A stretch of DNA of 64,000 bases from Bacteriovorax sp. MedPE-SWde (GTDB lineage: Bacteria > Bdellovibrionota > Bacteriovoracia > Bacteriovoracales > Bacteriovoracaceae): contig MPCU01000005.1 of NCBI GenBank assembly GCA_001874305.1, positions 310,001-374,000 on the forward strand, given 5' to 3'. A program made the position numbers and the translations under genes. The notes below the pieces were generated by a model. It had not been told where the DNA came from, made no database searches, and saw only the letters and a list, made by a program, of their open reading frames with translations. Below, in pieces: positions 28,294 through 34,969 of this stretch. The first letter of the stretch is position 1; every line of letters begins with the position of its first letter.

Positions 28294-28312
28294 TACTGGA
28301 AGGTGTCCAGTA
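28294..28312 (+). promoter_or_regulatory. leader hairpin of flagellin 1 with a GGA at the loop
   Basis: TACTGG, loop AAGGTGT, CCAGTA: a 6-bp stem with G-G-A at the loop boundary in the flagellin 1 leader. A second GGA-containing segment, AGGAGGATGT, overlaps the Shine-Dalgarno at 28355-28364. The arrangement would suit CsrA, but the match is weaker than in the flagellin 2 leader. Confidence 0.4.
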
Positions 28313-28365
28313 AAAGTTGTGCGATAGGAAGGAATCTTGTCGTAACCCGAATCTAGGAGGATGTA

Positions 28366-29214
28366 ATGGGATTAAGAATTAACACCAATGTAGCCTCGCT
28401 TAACGCTCAAAGAAATTTGAGGGGTACGCGTATTGGTATGCAACAATCACTTGAGAAATTGTCTTCAGGACAAAGAATCAACAGAGCTGGCGACGACGCT
28501 GCCGGTTTAGCAATCTCAGAAAATTTAAAAGCACAAATTAGAGGGCTTGGACAAGCTGAAAGAAATGCTGAAGATGGTATTTCACTTGTTCAGATCGCTG
28601 AAGGTGCACTTGGAGAAGTATCGAATATCTTAATTAGATTAAGAGAACTCTCTGTACAAGCCGCTTCTGATACTATTGGTGGAACTGAAAGAAAATTCCT
28701 TAATGTTGAATTTGAGCAATTAACGTCGGAAATCGACCGTATTGCCAACTCAACGGAATTTAACAGAGTTCCTCTATTAAATGGTACAGGTGCAGTTTTT
28801 GATATTCAAATTGGGACTAGAAATGACCCTATATCAGACCGTTTAACATTTGACGCTTCATCTGCGGATGTAAACGTTGCGGCCCTAGGTCTTAACCTTG
28901 CTTCAGTAGCAGATAAGATCTCGGCACAGAACTCTCTGTCATCTATTGACCAAGCGATTGTTTCTGTATCTGGTATTAGAGCGGACTTTGGTGCCCTTCA
29001 AAACAGATTACAGTCTACGATCAACAACATTGCGACAAGTATTGAGAACCTCTCAGCTGCCAACTCGCGTGTTAGAGACACTGATATTGCATCAGAGACA
29101 GCTAACTTAACAAAACAAAACATATTAATGCAAGCCGGTACTTCAGTGTTAGCGCAAGCGAACTCAAGTACAAAGTCTGCCTTAAGTCTCATTCAATCAG
29201 CGTCTCAGGGTTAA
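28366..29214 (+). CDS. fliC: flagellin, copy 1
   Basis: 282 residues with only the conserved D0/D1 parts and a short middle: N-terminus GLRINTNVASLNAQRNL, SSGQRINRAGDDAAGLAISE, and C-terminus DTDIASETANLTKQNILMQAGTSVLAQAN. It is polymerised into the flagellar filament after type III export. Excellent AGGAGG site. Driven by the sigma-28 promoter at 28252. Flagellin 2 follows 290 nt downstream; they are clearly paralogues (SSGxRIxRAGDDAAGLAISENLKAQIRG shared) but differ in the middle. Naming the gene fliC is by family; specific paralogue names are not assigned. Confidence 0.96.
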   Translation: MGLRINTNVASLNAQRNLRGTRIGMQQSLEKLSSGQRINRAGDDAAGLAISENLKAQIRGLGQAERNAEDGISLVQIAEGALGEVSNILIRLRELSVQAASDTIGGTERKFLNVEFEQLTSEIDRIANSTEFNRVPLLNGTGAVFDIQIGTRNDPISDRLTFDASSADVNVAALGLNLASVADKISAQNSLSSIDQAIVSVSGIRADFGALQNRLQSTINNIATSIENLSAANSRVRDTDIASETANLTKQNILMQAGTSVLAQANSSTKSALSLIQSASQG

Positions 29215-29234
29215 GCCCCCTTAGACGTCTGATT
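29195..29234 (+). terminator. stem-loop straddling the stop codon of flagellin 1
   Basis: AATCAGCGTCT and AGACGTCTGATT pair over 11 bp with a single bulged A, enclosing the stop codon and an inner AGGG/CCCT mini-stem. There is no T run directly after, so it may be a 3' stabiliser or partial terminator. Confidence 0.45.
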
Positions 29235-29439
29235 AATGGACTAAGACAAATTTTTAAACGGAAAATTAGGAGCAATTAATATGTTTACTACTGAATAGAG
29301 CTTTAAAAAGTATGATGCGACTGCAAACGCTGATTACTCTAAAACCAAATATATCAAGAGGAAACAGAGAAATTGGTTTATCTCGAGTAGTGACTTATTG
29401 AATGAATTGAGAACTTAATATTAATAATTGAATGGCTTT

Positions 29440-29459
29440 CGTATACACGGATGTATGCG
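29440..29459 (+). promoter_or_regulatory. CsrA-like hairpin in the flagellin 2 leader
   Basis: CGTATACA-CGGA-TGTATGCG: an 8-bp stem (one G-T pair) presenting CGGA as tetraloop. The core ATACACGGATGT matches the CsrA SELEX consensus RUACARGGAUGU at 11 of 12 positions including ACA and GGA. A second GGA element, the Shine-Dalgarno AGGGGAC, lies 35-40 nt downstream, the usual two-site layout for CsrA repression. The remainder of the 290-nt gap (29215-29504) shows no gene and no convincing sigma-28 promoter. Confidence 0.6.
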
Positions 29460-29504
29460 GTCAAACGAAACAGGAGGTTTGGAATGTTTGAAGGGGACTA
29501 AAAA

Positions 29505-30341
29505 ATGGGCTTAAGAGTAAATACTAATGTTTCGTCGTTATCGGCACAAAGAACATTATCACAAACTAATAGAAGAATTAGCGATAACCTTAGAAAGTTA
29601 TCGTCAGGTGAACGTATAACAAGAGCGGGGGATGACGCCGCAGGTCTGGCAATCAGTGAAAACTTGAAAGCACAGATTAGAGGAATGAGACAAGCAAAGA
29701 GAAACGCAAATGATGCTATCTCTCTCATTCAAACAGCTGAAGGTGGATTAAGTGAAGTATCGAACATCGTCATTAGGCTTAGGGAACTCGCAGTACAGTC
29801 TGCCAACGACACGTTGGGAGCACAGGAAAGAAAATTTTCTGATATCGAGTTTCAGAACCTTAAAGAAGAGATCGATAGAATCGCACGATCAGCTGAATTT
29901 AACGGGATTAAACTCCTTGATGGAACAGGTGGCAGACTTGAATTCCAAGTTGGTATCAAAAATGATCCGATCCTTGATCGACTCACTTATGATGGCACAG
30001 GGTCAGATGCAACACTTGCTTCACTTGGGATTTCCGCTGAAACAATCGCTTCTAAAGAAGGAGCGCAGGGCACACTTAAGAAACTCGACGATGCGTTGGT
30101 TCAAATCAACGGTACTAGAGCAACAATGGGTGCACTACAAAACAGACTTACTTCCACTGTTAATAACCTTGGTGTGAGCGATGAAAACTTAAGTGCCGCA
30201 AATTCGCGAATTAGAGATGTTGATATTGCAGATGAAACTGCAAAAATGACTAAAAACAACATCCTAGTTAAAGCTGGTACGTCTGTATTATCACAGGCAA
30301 ATGCCGCTCCGAACGTAGCACTGCAGTTATTACAAGGATAA
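29505..30341 (+). CDS. fliC: flagellin, copy 2
   Basis: 278 residues: GLRVNTNVSSLSAQRTL at the N-terminus, SSGERITRAGDDAAGLAISE, SAANSRIRDVDIADETAKM and KNNILVKAGTSVLSQAN at the C-terminus. Like copy 1 it lacks a variable D2/D3 insertion. AAGGGGAC precedes the ATG. It may be transcribed with copy 1 or from an unseen promoter, and its leader carries the CsrA-like hairpin. A strong hairpin follows at 30353. Confidence 0.96.
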   Translation: MGLRVNTNVSSLSAQRTLSQTNRRISDNLRKLSSGERITRAGDDAAGLAISENLKAQIRGMRQAKRNANDAISLIQTAEGGLSEVSNIVIRLRELAVQSANDTLGAQERKFSDIEFQNLKEEIDRIARSAEFNGIKLLDGTGGRLEFQVGIKNDPILDRLTYDGTGSDATLASLGISAETIASKEGAQGTLKKLDDALVQINGTRATMGALQNRLTSTVNNLGVSDENLSAANSRIRDVDIADETAKMTKNNILVKAGTSVLSQANAAPNVALQLLQG

Positions 30342-30352
30342 ATCAATTTCTC

Positions 30353-30385
30353 GGTGACCATAGCTTTGAATGAAGCATGGTCACC
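30353..30385 (+). terminator. hairpin terminator after flagellin 2
   Basis: GGTGACCAT-A-GCTT and AAGC-ATGGTCACC form a long stem (13 bp with one bulged A) around a 6-nt loop, followed by a T-rich stretch (TCCTCTTATTTT). Confidence 0.8.
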
Positions 30386-30437
30386 TCCTCTTATTTTCCC
30401 AATACCAAATACTTCCAAAAAAAATTAAAATATAAAA

Positions 30438-31442
30438 ATGAGTAATGAAAATACGGTCTTAGCACCTAAGAAGAAAACAATTCTCATTTTTGGTATATCG
30501 TCGTTTGTTGGTTCAAGCCTAGCTGAATTCTTCAAAAGAGATTATCGTGTCGTGGGAACATATAATGATCATCCAATATCAATTCCAGGAATATTAACTC
30601 TACCTTGTGATGTTTTAGTTAAGGAAGAGGTTCAGTTAATTCTCTTTTCAACAAGGCCTGATATAACGATCTATGCGGCCGGAATGTCTTCTATTATTGA
30701 CTGTGCGCTTGAAGAGAAGAAAGCAGAAGCCCTGAATACAAGTGGTCTTTTTAATGTGACTGAATACTGTCAAAGGTACAAGTCACAGATAGTTTATATT
30801 TCTTCCAATTTTGTATTTTCTGGAGAAGATAAGAGTTATCTTGAAATGGATATCCCTGATCCAAACACTAGTTATGGGAGAACACAGGCTTCAGCCGAAT
30901 TCTATATTCAAAAATCATCTCTGAATTACCTAGTATTTAGGGTTTGTCGTTTATACGGCAGACATATATTACCCGACGGTCAGACTTGGTTTGAAAAGTT
31001 TCAAAAATATATTAATGGAAGAGAGAATATGACTGTTGATGATTATATTAACGTCGGCTTTCTCGATGTGAGTTATATTGCTCTAATTATGAAGATTTGC
31101 TTTGAAAAAAATGTTCAAAATAGACTCTTTCAAGTTAGCTCAAACGATAAGCTTACGTTCTATGACTTCGCAAAAACATATGCCAAAGTTTTTGGGGAGA
31201 GTGATCATATGATTTCGAAAGGAAGATGGTCATATCCTGTTATGGCATCGGCCCACTCAAATGCTGCTAGTGCAGATAATAAACTACACTTTAAAATGGA
31301 TGTATCAAACGTAGAAGGTTTTCTAAATATAAAGCTTCCTACGGTAGAGGAGTCATTAGAATTTACTTTTAGAAGGTATAAAGGTGTGAAGAAAGTTGGT
31401 GGGCGCCAGTCTAGTCAAGGTGACGCCATCTCGTTTATCTAG
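30438..31442 (+). CDS. RmlD-like extended SDR sugar-nucleotide reductase homologue with altered catalytic Lys
   Basis: 334 residues. The Rossmann N-terminus has FGISSFVGSSL (G-x-x-x-x-x-G form, residues 19-29), PDITIYAAG, the typical IVYISSNFVFSG block (RmlD: YVSTDYVFDG) and a C-terminal GRHI/VGFLDVSYIA/ LFQVSSND pattern as in dTDP-4-dehydrorhamnose reductases. The catalytic Tyr is present in SYGRTQ (Y146) but the Lys of Y-x-x-x-K is a Gln (Q150). It may therefore be a non-catalytic or modified member (compare the MAT2B branch). It lies 3' of flagellin 2; a role in glycosylating flagellin or LPS is only a guess. Confidence 0.8.
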   Translation: MSNENTVLAPKKKTILIFGISSFVGSSLAEFFKRDYRVVGTYNDHPISIPGILTLPCDVLVKEEVQLILFSTRPDITIYAAGMSSIIDCALEEKKAEALNTSGLFNVTEYCQRYKSQIVYISSNFVFSGEDKSYLEMDIPDPNTSYGRTQASAEFYIQKSSLNYLVFRVCRLYGRHILPDGQTWFEKFQKYINGRENMTVDDYINVGFLDVSYIALIMKICFEKNVQNRLFQVSSNDKLTFYDFAKTYAKVFGESDHMISKGRWSYPVMASAHSNAASADNKLHFKMDVSNVEGFLNIKLPTVEESLEFTFRRYKGVKKVGGRQSSQGDAISFI

Positions 31443-31448
31443 TGTTTT

Positions 31449-31985
31449 TTATCTCGCTGAAAGTTTAATGAACTCAGCGAGGTAGTGCTTAACTAGAGCA
31501 TCACTATCAACATCTTCGTTACCAAATTTCCAAGCAATTTTATTAAATGGACCTATGTGAGCACGAATTTCGTGAGTTGCTGTCTCTCCATGGGATTGAC
31601 TCTCATTAACTCTAGCACTGAAGACATCTTTACCATTAGATAGAAAACCAATACTGATAAGGTCATCAGCTCTTCTTGCAAAAATTAATCTTAATGAATT
31701 TCTATAGAGCATAAAGTCGTTAATAGTATTCGCTATTTTGAATATCTTTATAGTACTTCCAGAGTCTTCACCACGGTATTGGTTAAATTTATGAGTGTAG
31801 ATCTCGAATAAATCTCGAACTTGATTCATAAAGTTAATTGATGACTCTTCAAGTTGGTAAGAAGGGTTAAGGTGATCGTTGAAATTAACAATACCCGACT
31901 CTTCCATATTGATTTCCTCAAGAGCGAGGTTCTCAATCCATTTTGTCGATACTTCCGTTGTACTATCTTGTTTAATGATATCCAT
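31449..31985 (-). CDS. cytosolic protein of unknown function
   Basis: 178 residues, no signal peptide or TM segment, acidic N-terminus (KWIENLALEEINMEESG). The middle region (FKIANTINDFMLYRNSLRLIFARRADDLISIGFLS) looks like a compact alpha/beta fold and ends with ALVKHYLAEFIKLSAR. I do not recognise it. It converges with the RmlD-like gene, 6 nt between stops. Confidence 0.6.
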   Translation of the reverse strand: MDIIKQDSTTEVSTKWIENLALEEINMEESGIVNFNDHLNPSYQLEESSINFMNQVRDLFEIYTHKFNQYRGEDSGSTIKIFKIANTINDFMLYRNSLRLIFARRADDLISIGFLSNGKDVFSARVNESQSHGETATHEIRAHIGPFNKIAWKFGNEDVDSDALVKHYLAEFIKLSAR

Positions 31986-32025
31986 ACTTTAATGATGAAG
32001 AAAATTGTGGGGTATGTCAATGTGC

Positions 32026-32150
32026 CCGCGCTCAAAACACGAGAGTGTTTTGACGTCGGAGCTCTGGATGCGTCACGTAGTGATGCTGAACAGCCTGCAG
32101 GTTACCGTCATGCACTTGTGTCACCACAGTGACATTAATGCATGGGCGGA
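32026..32150 (+). repeat. dispersed structured intergenic element, copy A
   Basis: GC-richer than its surroundings. In order: CCGC (32026-32029), hairpin I TCAAAACAC-GAGA-GTGTTTTGA (32032-32053; GAGA is a GNRA tetraloop), GACGTCGGAGCTC, a copy-specific insert of ~50 nt that holds another hairpin (GCGTCAC-GTA-GTGATGC), hairpin II TGTCAC-CACA-GTGACA (32119-32134) nested in CATGCA/TGCATG, and TGCATGGGCGGA. The same blocks in the same order occur at 62248-62333 on the opposite strand. CCGC and GCGG could close the structure. Probably an RNA-level element or a REP-like repeat; family not recognised. Confidence 0.6.
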
Positions 32151-32237
32151 GACCATCTAGTTCATATAAAAAATCAGAGTGAAGTTTAAAAAGAAAAGTA
32201 AGGAGTCTCATAGCCAGCAGTTTGAAAGTCTCCGCCC
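32144..32237 (+). ncRNA. long-range stem in noncoding region (candidate structured RNA)
   Basis: GGGCGGAGAC at 32144-32153 is perfectly complementary to GTCTCCGCCC at 32228-32237, 74 nt apart. The 5' arm is also the tail of the repeat element, so pairing with the upstream CCGC and pairing downstream exclude each other. I could not match it to tmRNA, RNase P RNA, SRP RNA or 6S RNA. The whole 603-nt gap (31986-32588) contains no protein-coding signature. Confidence 0.4.
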
Positions 32238-32335
32238 GTCATACGACAGGTGGATGTAGTAGATAATCACTTTAGGCTTCTCACTAATTCATGAGCTTGC
32301 TCACCATGACCAGGGACCGCTTCCTTTCTAAAAAA

Positions 32336-32368
32336 TGTAGGGCAAAGAACTTTGTTTTGCCAACTACA
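32336..32368 (+). other. stem-loop in the noncoding region upstream of the Tad locus
   Basis: TGTAG-GGCAAA and TTTGCC-AA-CTACA form an 11-bp stem with a 2-nt bulge and 9-nt loop. No T run follows. Another weak hairpin (TCATGAG / CTC-acc-ATGA) lies at about 32290-32310. These suggest the transcribed noncoding region extends to at least 32370. Confidence 0.35.
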
Positions 32369-32474
32369 AGACTCACATACAATTATACCTGACAGTGCGT
32401 TCTGGCAACAAGTAGGAAAAAGTCATTGTAATTAGGTAATGATAGCGAAATTACAGCTACTTACAGTGAAATAC

Positions 32475-32502
32475 TTGAAAAAATAATGTGGCGTGTTATA
32501 AT
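32475..32502 (+). promoter_or_regulatory. sigma-70 promoter of the Tad pilus operon
   Basis: TTGAAA (32475-32480), 16-nt spacer, TATAAT (32497-32502); about 80 nt upstream of the first pilin, giving an AT-rich leader with AAGAGGAG at its end. Confidence 0.75.
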
Positions 32503-32588
32503 TTTCTTACGAAAAGCTAAAGATTCTGGACATTCTTTACGATAGGTAATGCAGACTCCAGTTTATTAGGGTTTAAGAGGAGAATAAC

Positions 32589-32771
32589 ATGAATAAGTTT
32601 TTAGAGTTTCTCAGAGATGAAGAAGGACAGACTTCGACTGAGTACATTCTATTAGTAGCAGTAGCAGCAATGCTTGTTTTCAAGTTCAAAGGTGTAGCTG
32701 ATGCGCAAATTACTAAGTTAACGGAAGGTGTTTTTGGGAAGGCCCAAGGAATTCTTGACGAGATTAAGTAA
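32589..32771 (+). CDS. flp: Flp/Fap-type major pilin
   Basis: 60 residues, the size of Flp pilins. A short charged leader (MNKFLEFLRDEEG) ends in Gly with the Flp processing motif G|QTSTEY, followed by a hydrophobic segment (ILLVAVAAMLVFKF) and a short C-terminal helix. The prepilin peptidase at 33047 would cleave after the Gly; E and Y at +5/+6 are the Flp hallmark. First gene of the Tad locus and directly behind its promoter. Confidence 0.93.
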   Translation: MNKFLEFLRDEEGQTSTEYILLVAVAAMLVFKFKGVADAQITKLTEGVFGKAQGILDEIK

Positions 32772-32807
32772 GTCCAATGGGAAAAAACTACTCTGAACAG
32801 CCTGCTA

Positions 32808-32823
32808 CTACATACTAATGTAG
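32808..32823 (+). other. small hairpin between pilin genes
   Basis: CTACAT-ACTA-ATGTAG, 6-bp perfect stem, in the 61-nt gap after flp. It could let the major pilin be expressed above the downstream genes by stabilising or attenuating the transcript. Confidence 0.35.
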
Positions 32824-32832
32824 AATGGTCGT

Positions 32833-33045
32833 ATGCGCGATCAAAATGCAGGGCAGGCCCTCATCGAATACCTTTTCATATTTGCACTGTTTTCGAGTTT
32901 AGCCTTAGGTGTCGCTAAAGGTGTCGGAACATACTCTAATGATGTATTTAAAAGTTTTGCCTTCATGCTCACGCAAGAGTTGTCGACTGGTTACTGTAAT
33001 AGTAATGGCTGCTGGCATAATGCTTACGAAAATGGAGTAAAGTAA
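32833..33045 (+). CDS. second prepilin-like protein of the Tad locus
   Basis: 70 residues: leader MRDQNAG, cleavage site G|QALIEY, hydrophobic core LFIFALFSSLALGVAKGVG, then a soluble tail with two Cys (GYCNSNGCWHN) that could form a disulfide. It follows the prepilin peptidase rule (E at +5, Y at +6). The start has only a weak ribosome-binding site and the stop is 1 nt before the peptidase gene. Likely a minor pilin. Confidence 0.78.
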   Translation: MRDQNAGQALIEYLFIFALFSSLALGVAKGVGTYSNDVFKSFAFMLTQELSTGYCNSNGCWHNAYENGVK

Positions 33046-33046
33046 T

Positions 33047-33556
33047 ATGCCTTTACTCGTTTATATCTATATCGCAATTCAATTGCTAACTGTCGCCTAT
33101 ATCGATGTACAATCAAAGAAAATATCTAATAAATGGCCAATAGCTAATATCTTTCTCTATGGTCTATTAGTTCTATTATTACCCCAGTATTACAACTTTA
33201 ATTTTGAGACCTTTGTATGGCCTATTGGTTTCTTCGTGGCCGGTTTTCTATTATTCCTAACGAAAGTTATGGGTGGTGGAGACTCGAAATACTTGGCTTC
33301 ATTCTATTTACTTGTCCCTGTTAAATTTCATGAAGAGGCCTTTATGTCTTTAGCGGTCGCGACTTTATTTGTCGGAGGCTCCGTTTTTCTAAGAAATATT
33401 CTAAAAAATGCTGATCTCATAATTCAGGCATATCGCGATAGAAATATCGCCGCTATAAGAAGTGTATTTGGAAAAAAGTTTTCCTTTGCACCAGTTATCT
33501 TTATCTCATGGATGTGGTTTGGATGGACAATAAGAAAATTCCTCGTTTTCTTTTAG
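33047..33556 (+). CDS. cpaA: A24-family prepilin peptidase (TadV/CpaA)
   Basis: 169 residues, polytopic membrane protein. Both catalytic aspartates are visible: D20 in AYIDVQSKKISN and D79 in MGGGDSK (the G-x-G-D motif), the pair that defines type IV prepilin peptidases. It is short, lacking the methyltransferase domain, as Tad peptidases are. It would process the five G|QxxxE[YF] prepilins nearby. Its 3' end overlaps the next pilin gene. Confidence 0.93.
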   Translation: MPLLVYIYIAIQLLTVAYIDVQSKKISNKWPIANIFLYGLLVLLLPQYYNFNFETFVWPIGFFVAGFLLFLTKVMGGGDSKYLASFYLLVPVKFHEEAFMSLAVATLFVGGSVFLRNILKNADLIIQAYRDRNIAAIRSVFGKKFSFAPVIFISWMWFGWTIRKFLVFF

Positions 33557-33846
33557 GAAGAAGCGGGCAATCAACAGTTGAATATATAATGCTACTTGTG
33601 GTTATCATGAGCTTAGGATTACTTGTGTTCAAAAGTGCCGCCTTTAAGAATGTATTAGGGCCAAATTCATCAATGTTTGCAGCGATGGCCAAAAAAATGG
33701 AATTTTCTTATCGCTACGGCCATAATGGAACAGATGATACCTTTAGAGATAGCGGTAACGATTATAAAACTCCCGAGCATGATGCTTATAGGAATAAAGA
33801 TGATGGACGATCAAGGTTCTTTGCACCGACATCCAAGTATGAATAA
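33523..33846 (+). CDS. third prepilin-like protein of the Tad locus
   Basis: 107 residues from the ATG at 33523; an in-frame ATG at 33508 is also possible and the ribosome-binding site does not decide. Leader MDNKKIPRFLLGRSG with cleavage G|QSTVEY, a hydrophobic segment (IMLLVVIMSLGLLVF) and a charged tail rich in Asp/Arg/Lys (about 60 residues). The gene starts inside the 3' end of the peptidase gene (34 nt overlap). Likely a minor pilin or TadE-like subunit. Confidence 0.75.
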   Translation: MDNKKIPRFLLGRSGQSTVEYIMLLVVIMSLGLLVFKSAAFKNVLGPNSSMFAAMAKKMEFSYRYGHNGTDDTFRDSGNDYKTPEHDAYRNKDDGRSRFFAPTSKYE

Positions 33847-34348
33847 CGAAGAGGGGCAGTCTACGATAGAATTTCTATCTACATTTGCTTTCGCATTCTC
33901 ACTTGTTTTTCTATTTATAAAAATTGCTATGAATTTTACTAATGGGTATCTGATTCAATACGCAAACTTCATGGCATCTCGAGCGTACCTAGTTAGAGAT
34001 ACCAATCAAACACCAAACTCTGTGTATACAGCGTCTTTAACACGAGCAAGAGAAGTATTTAATCAATATAAAGTGCCGGTCTTTATGCCAAGCTTTGGTG
34101 GGCAAGTTCAAGCGAACTCACCTTCAAGCGGTGTACTAAGTTTCTATGTAGGGACTTATGTTGACTATGATGAGAGATTCTCTTTATCACGTTTAATGGG
34201 TGGAGCAGCACCTCTTGAATTTAGGGCCGAGTCTTTCTTAGGTAAAGCACCTGTGAGAAGAGAGTGTTCACTTAGAGTGTGTAAAGCTTTTGAAATGGCC
34301 GGCGGGAATTGTACGGCCTATACAACGGCATTTGATAATGGATGCTAG
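33800..34348 (+). CDS. TadE-like pseudopilin
   Basis: 182 residues from the ATG at 33800, which has AGGA 6 nt upstream; the frame is open further 5' but that part reads as an out-of-frame shadow of the previous pilin. An alternative start is 33839. Leader with cleavage G|QSTIEF, hydrophobic segment (LSTFAFAFSLVFLFIKIAM) and a ~130-residue periplasmic domain ending in paired cysteines (CSLRVC, GGNC, NGC). The C-terminal cysteines suggest disulfide bonding. Overlaps the preceding gene by 47 nt. Confidence 0.72.
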   Translation: MMDDQGSLHRHPSMNNEEGQSTIEFLSTFAFAFSLVFLFIKIAMNFTNGYLIQYANFMASRAYLVRDTNQTPNSVYTASLTRAREVFNQYKVPVFMPSFGGQVQANSPSSGVLSFYVGTYVDYDERFSLSRLMGGAAPLEFRAESFLGKAPVRRECSLRVCKAFEMAGGNCTAYTTAFDNGC

Positions 34349-34876
34349 ATGAGAAATGAAATAATAGACAATATTGAAAATGAAGAAGGACAAGCGATAT
34401 TTGAATTCGTTGTTTTTCTTCCTGTGATGCTCTACCTTCTCGTTATGATTATCCAAGTAGGAAACTCGGTTAATGCTTCAATCAATCAACAAAAAGCAAC
34501 TCGTGGGTATGCATTTTATCTCTTAAAGGGAAACTCTCTAGGTAACAGACTCATGGATTTTACGGCATATGAAGGAAGTGCAGATGCATTAACTGAAGTC
34601 TCTTCGTTCATTGTAGGTTGGCGTCTAGAGCAAGATAGTGGTGGTAGAAACTCATATGCTTCATACTATCAGCTACCTGAACTTCCTTGGGTTGGAGGCG
34701 ATCCTGTCGACTGTAGAGATCCAACAGACCCTGGAGAAGGTAAGTCTGGTTGTATTAAAATATTTACCATGTTTGGTGTATGTGGAGAAACATATACTAT
34801 GCATGAAGATGGATTCTTTAAGGCCGACTATCCTGGTTCTCAAGCAGGTTTCCAGAAGAACTGTAACTTTAGATAA
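34349..34876 (+). CDS. TadE/TadG-like pseudopilin
   Basis: 175 residues. A 14-residue leader ends in the site G|QAIFEF, followed by a hydrophobic helix (VVFLPVMLYLLVMIIQVG) and a soluble domain with NSVNASINQQKATRGYAFYL, the polar stretch seen in TadE. Several Cys occur near the end (CRDP, GCIKI, VCGETY, NC). The ATG directly follows the previous stop. It is the fifth prepilin-like protein in the locus. Confidence 0.78.
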   Translation: MRNEIIDNIENEEGQAIFEFVVFLPVMLYLLVMIIQVGNSVNASINQQKATRGYAFYLLKGNSLGNRLMDFTAYEGSADALTEVSSFIVGWRLEQDSGGRNSYASYYQLPELPWVGGDPVDCRDPTDPGEGKSGCIKIFTMFGVCGETYTMHEDGFFKADYPGSQAGFQKNCNFR

Positions 34877-34969
34877 GAAGAGCTGTCCCTTTTTTCCTAC
34901 ACGAATATAAATATCTGATTTTTGGTAAAATAATCCTAATAGTTAAGTGTTAAATTAGGGTAATTATTT

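Noticed and set aside
31854..32132. A 92-residue plus-strand ORF over the repeat element
   Set aside because: It spans the antisense of another gene and the structured element, lacks a ribosome site and has no protein-like composition.
32026..32150. The repeat element as an integron attC site or IS end
   Set aside because: No transposase or integrase nearby, no terminal inverted repeats or target duplications, and no R-Y-Y-Y-A-A-C type core sites.
31986..32588. The structured noncoding region as tmRNA, RNase P RNA, SRP RNA or 6S RNA
   Set aside because: None of the diagnostic conserved sequences was seen on either strand; it stays as an unassigned structured region.
33677..33799. Long N-terminal extension of the fourth prepilin
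   Set aside because: It is a frame-shifted reading of the previous pilin; the ATG at 33800 has a proper ribosome site and gives a normal prepilin leader.
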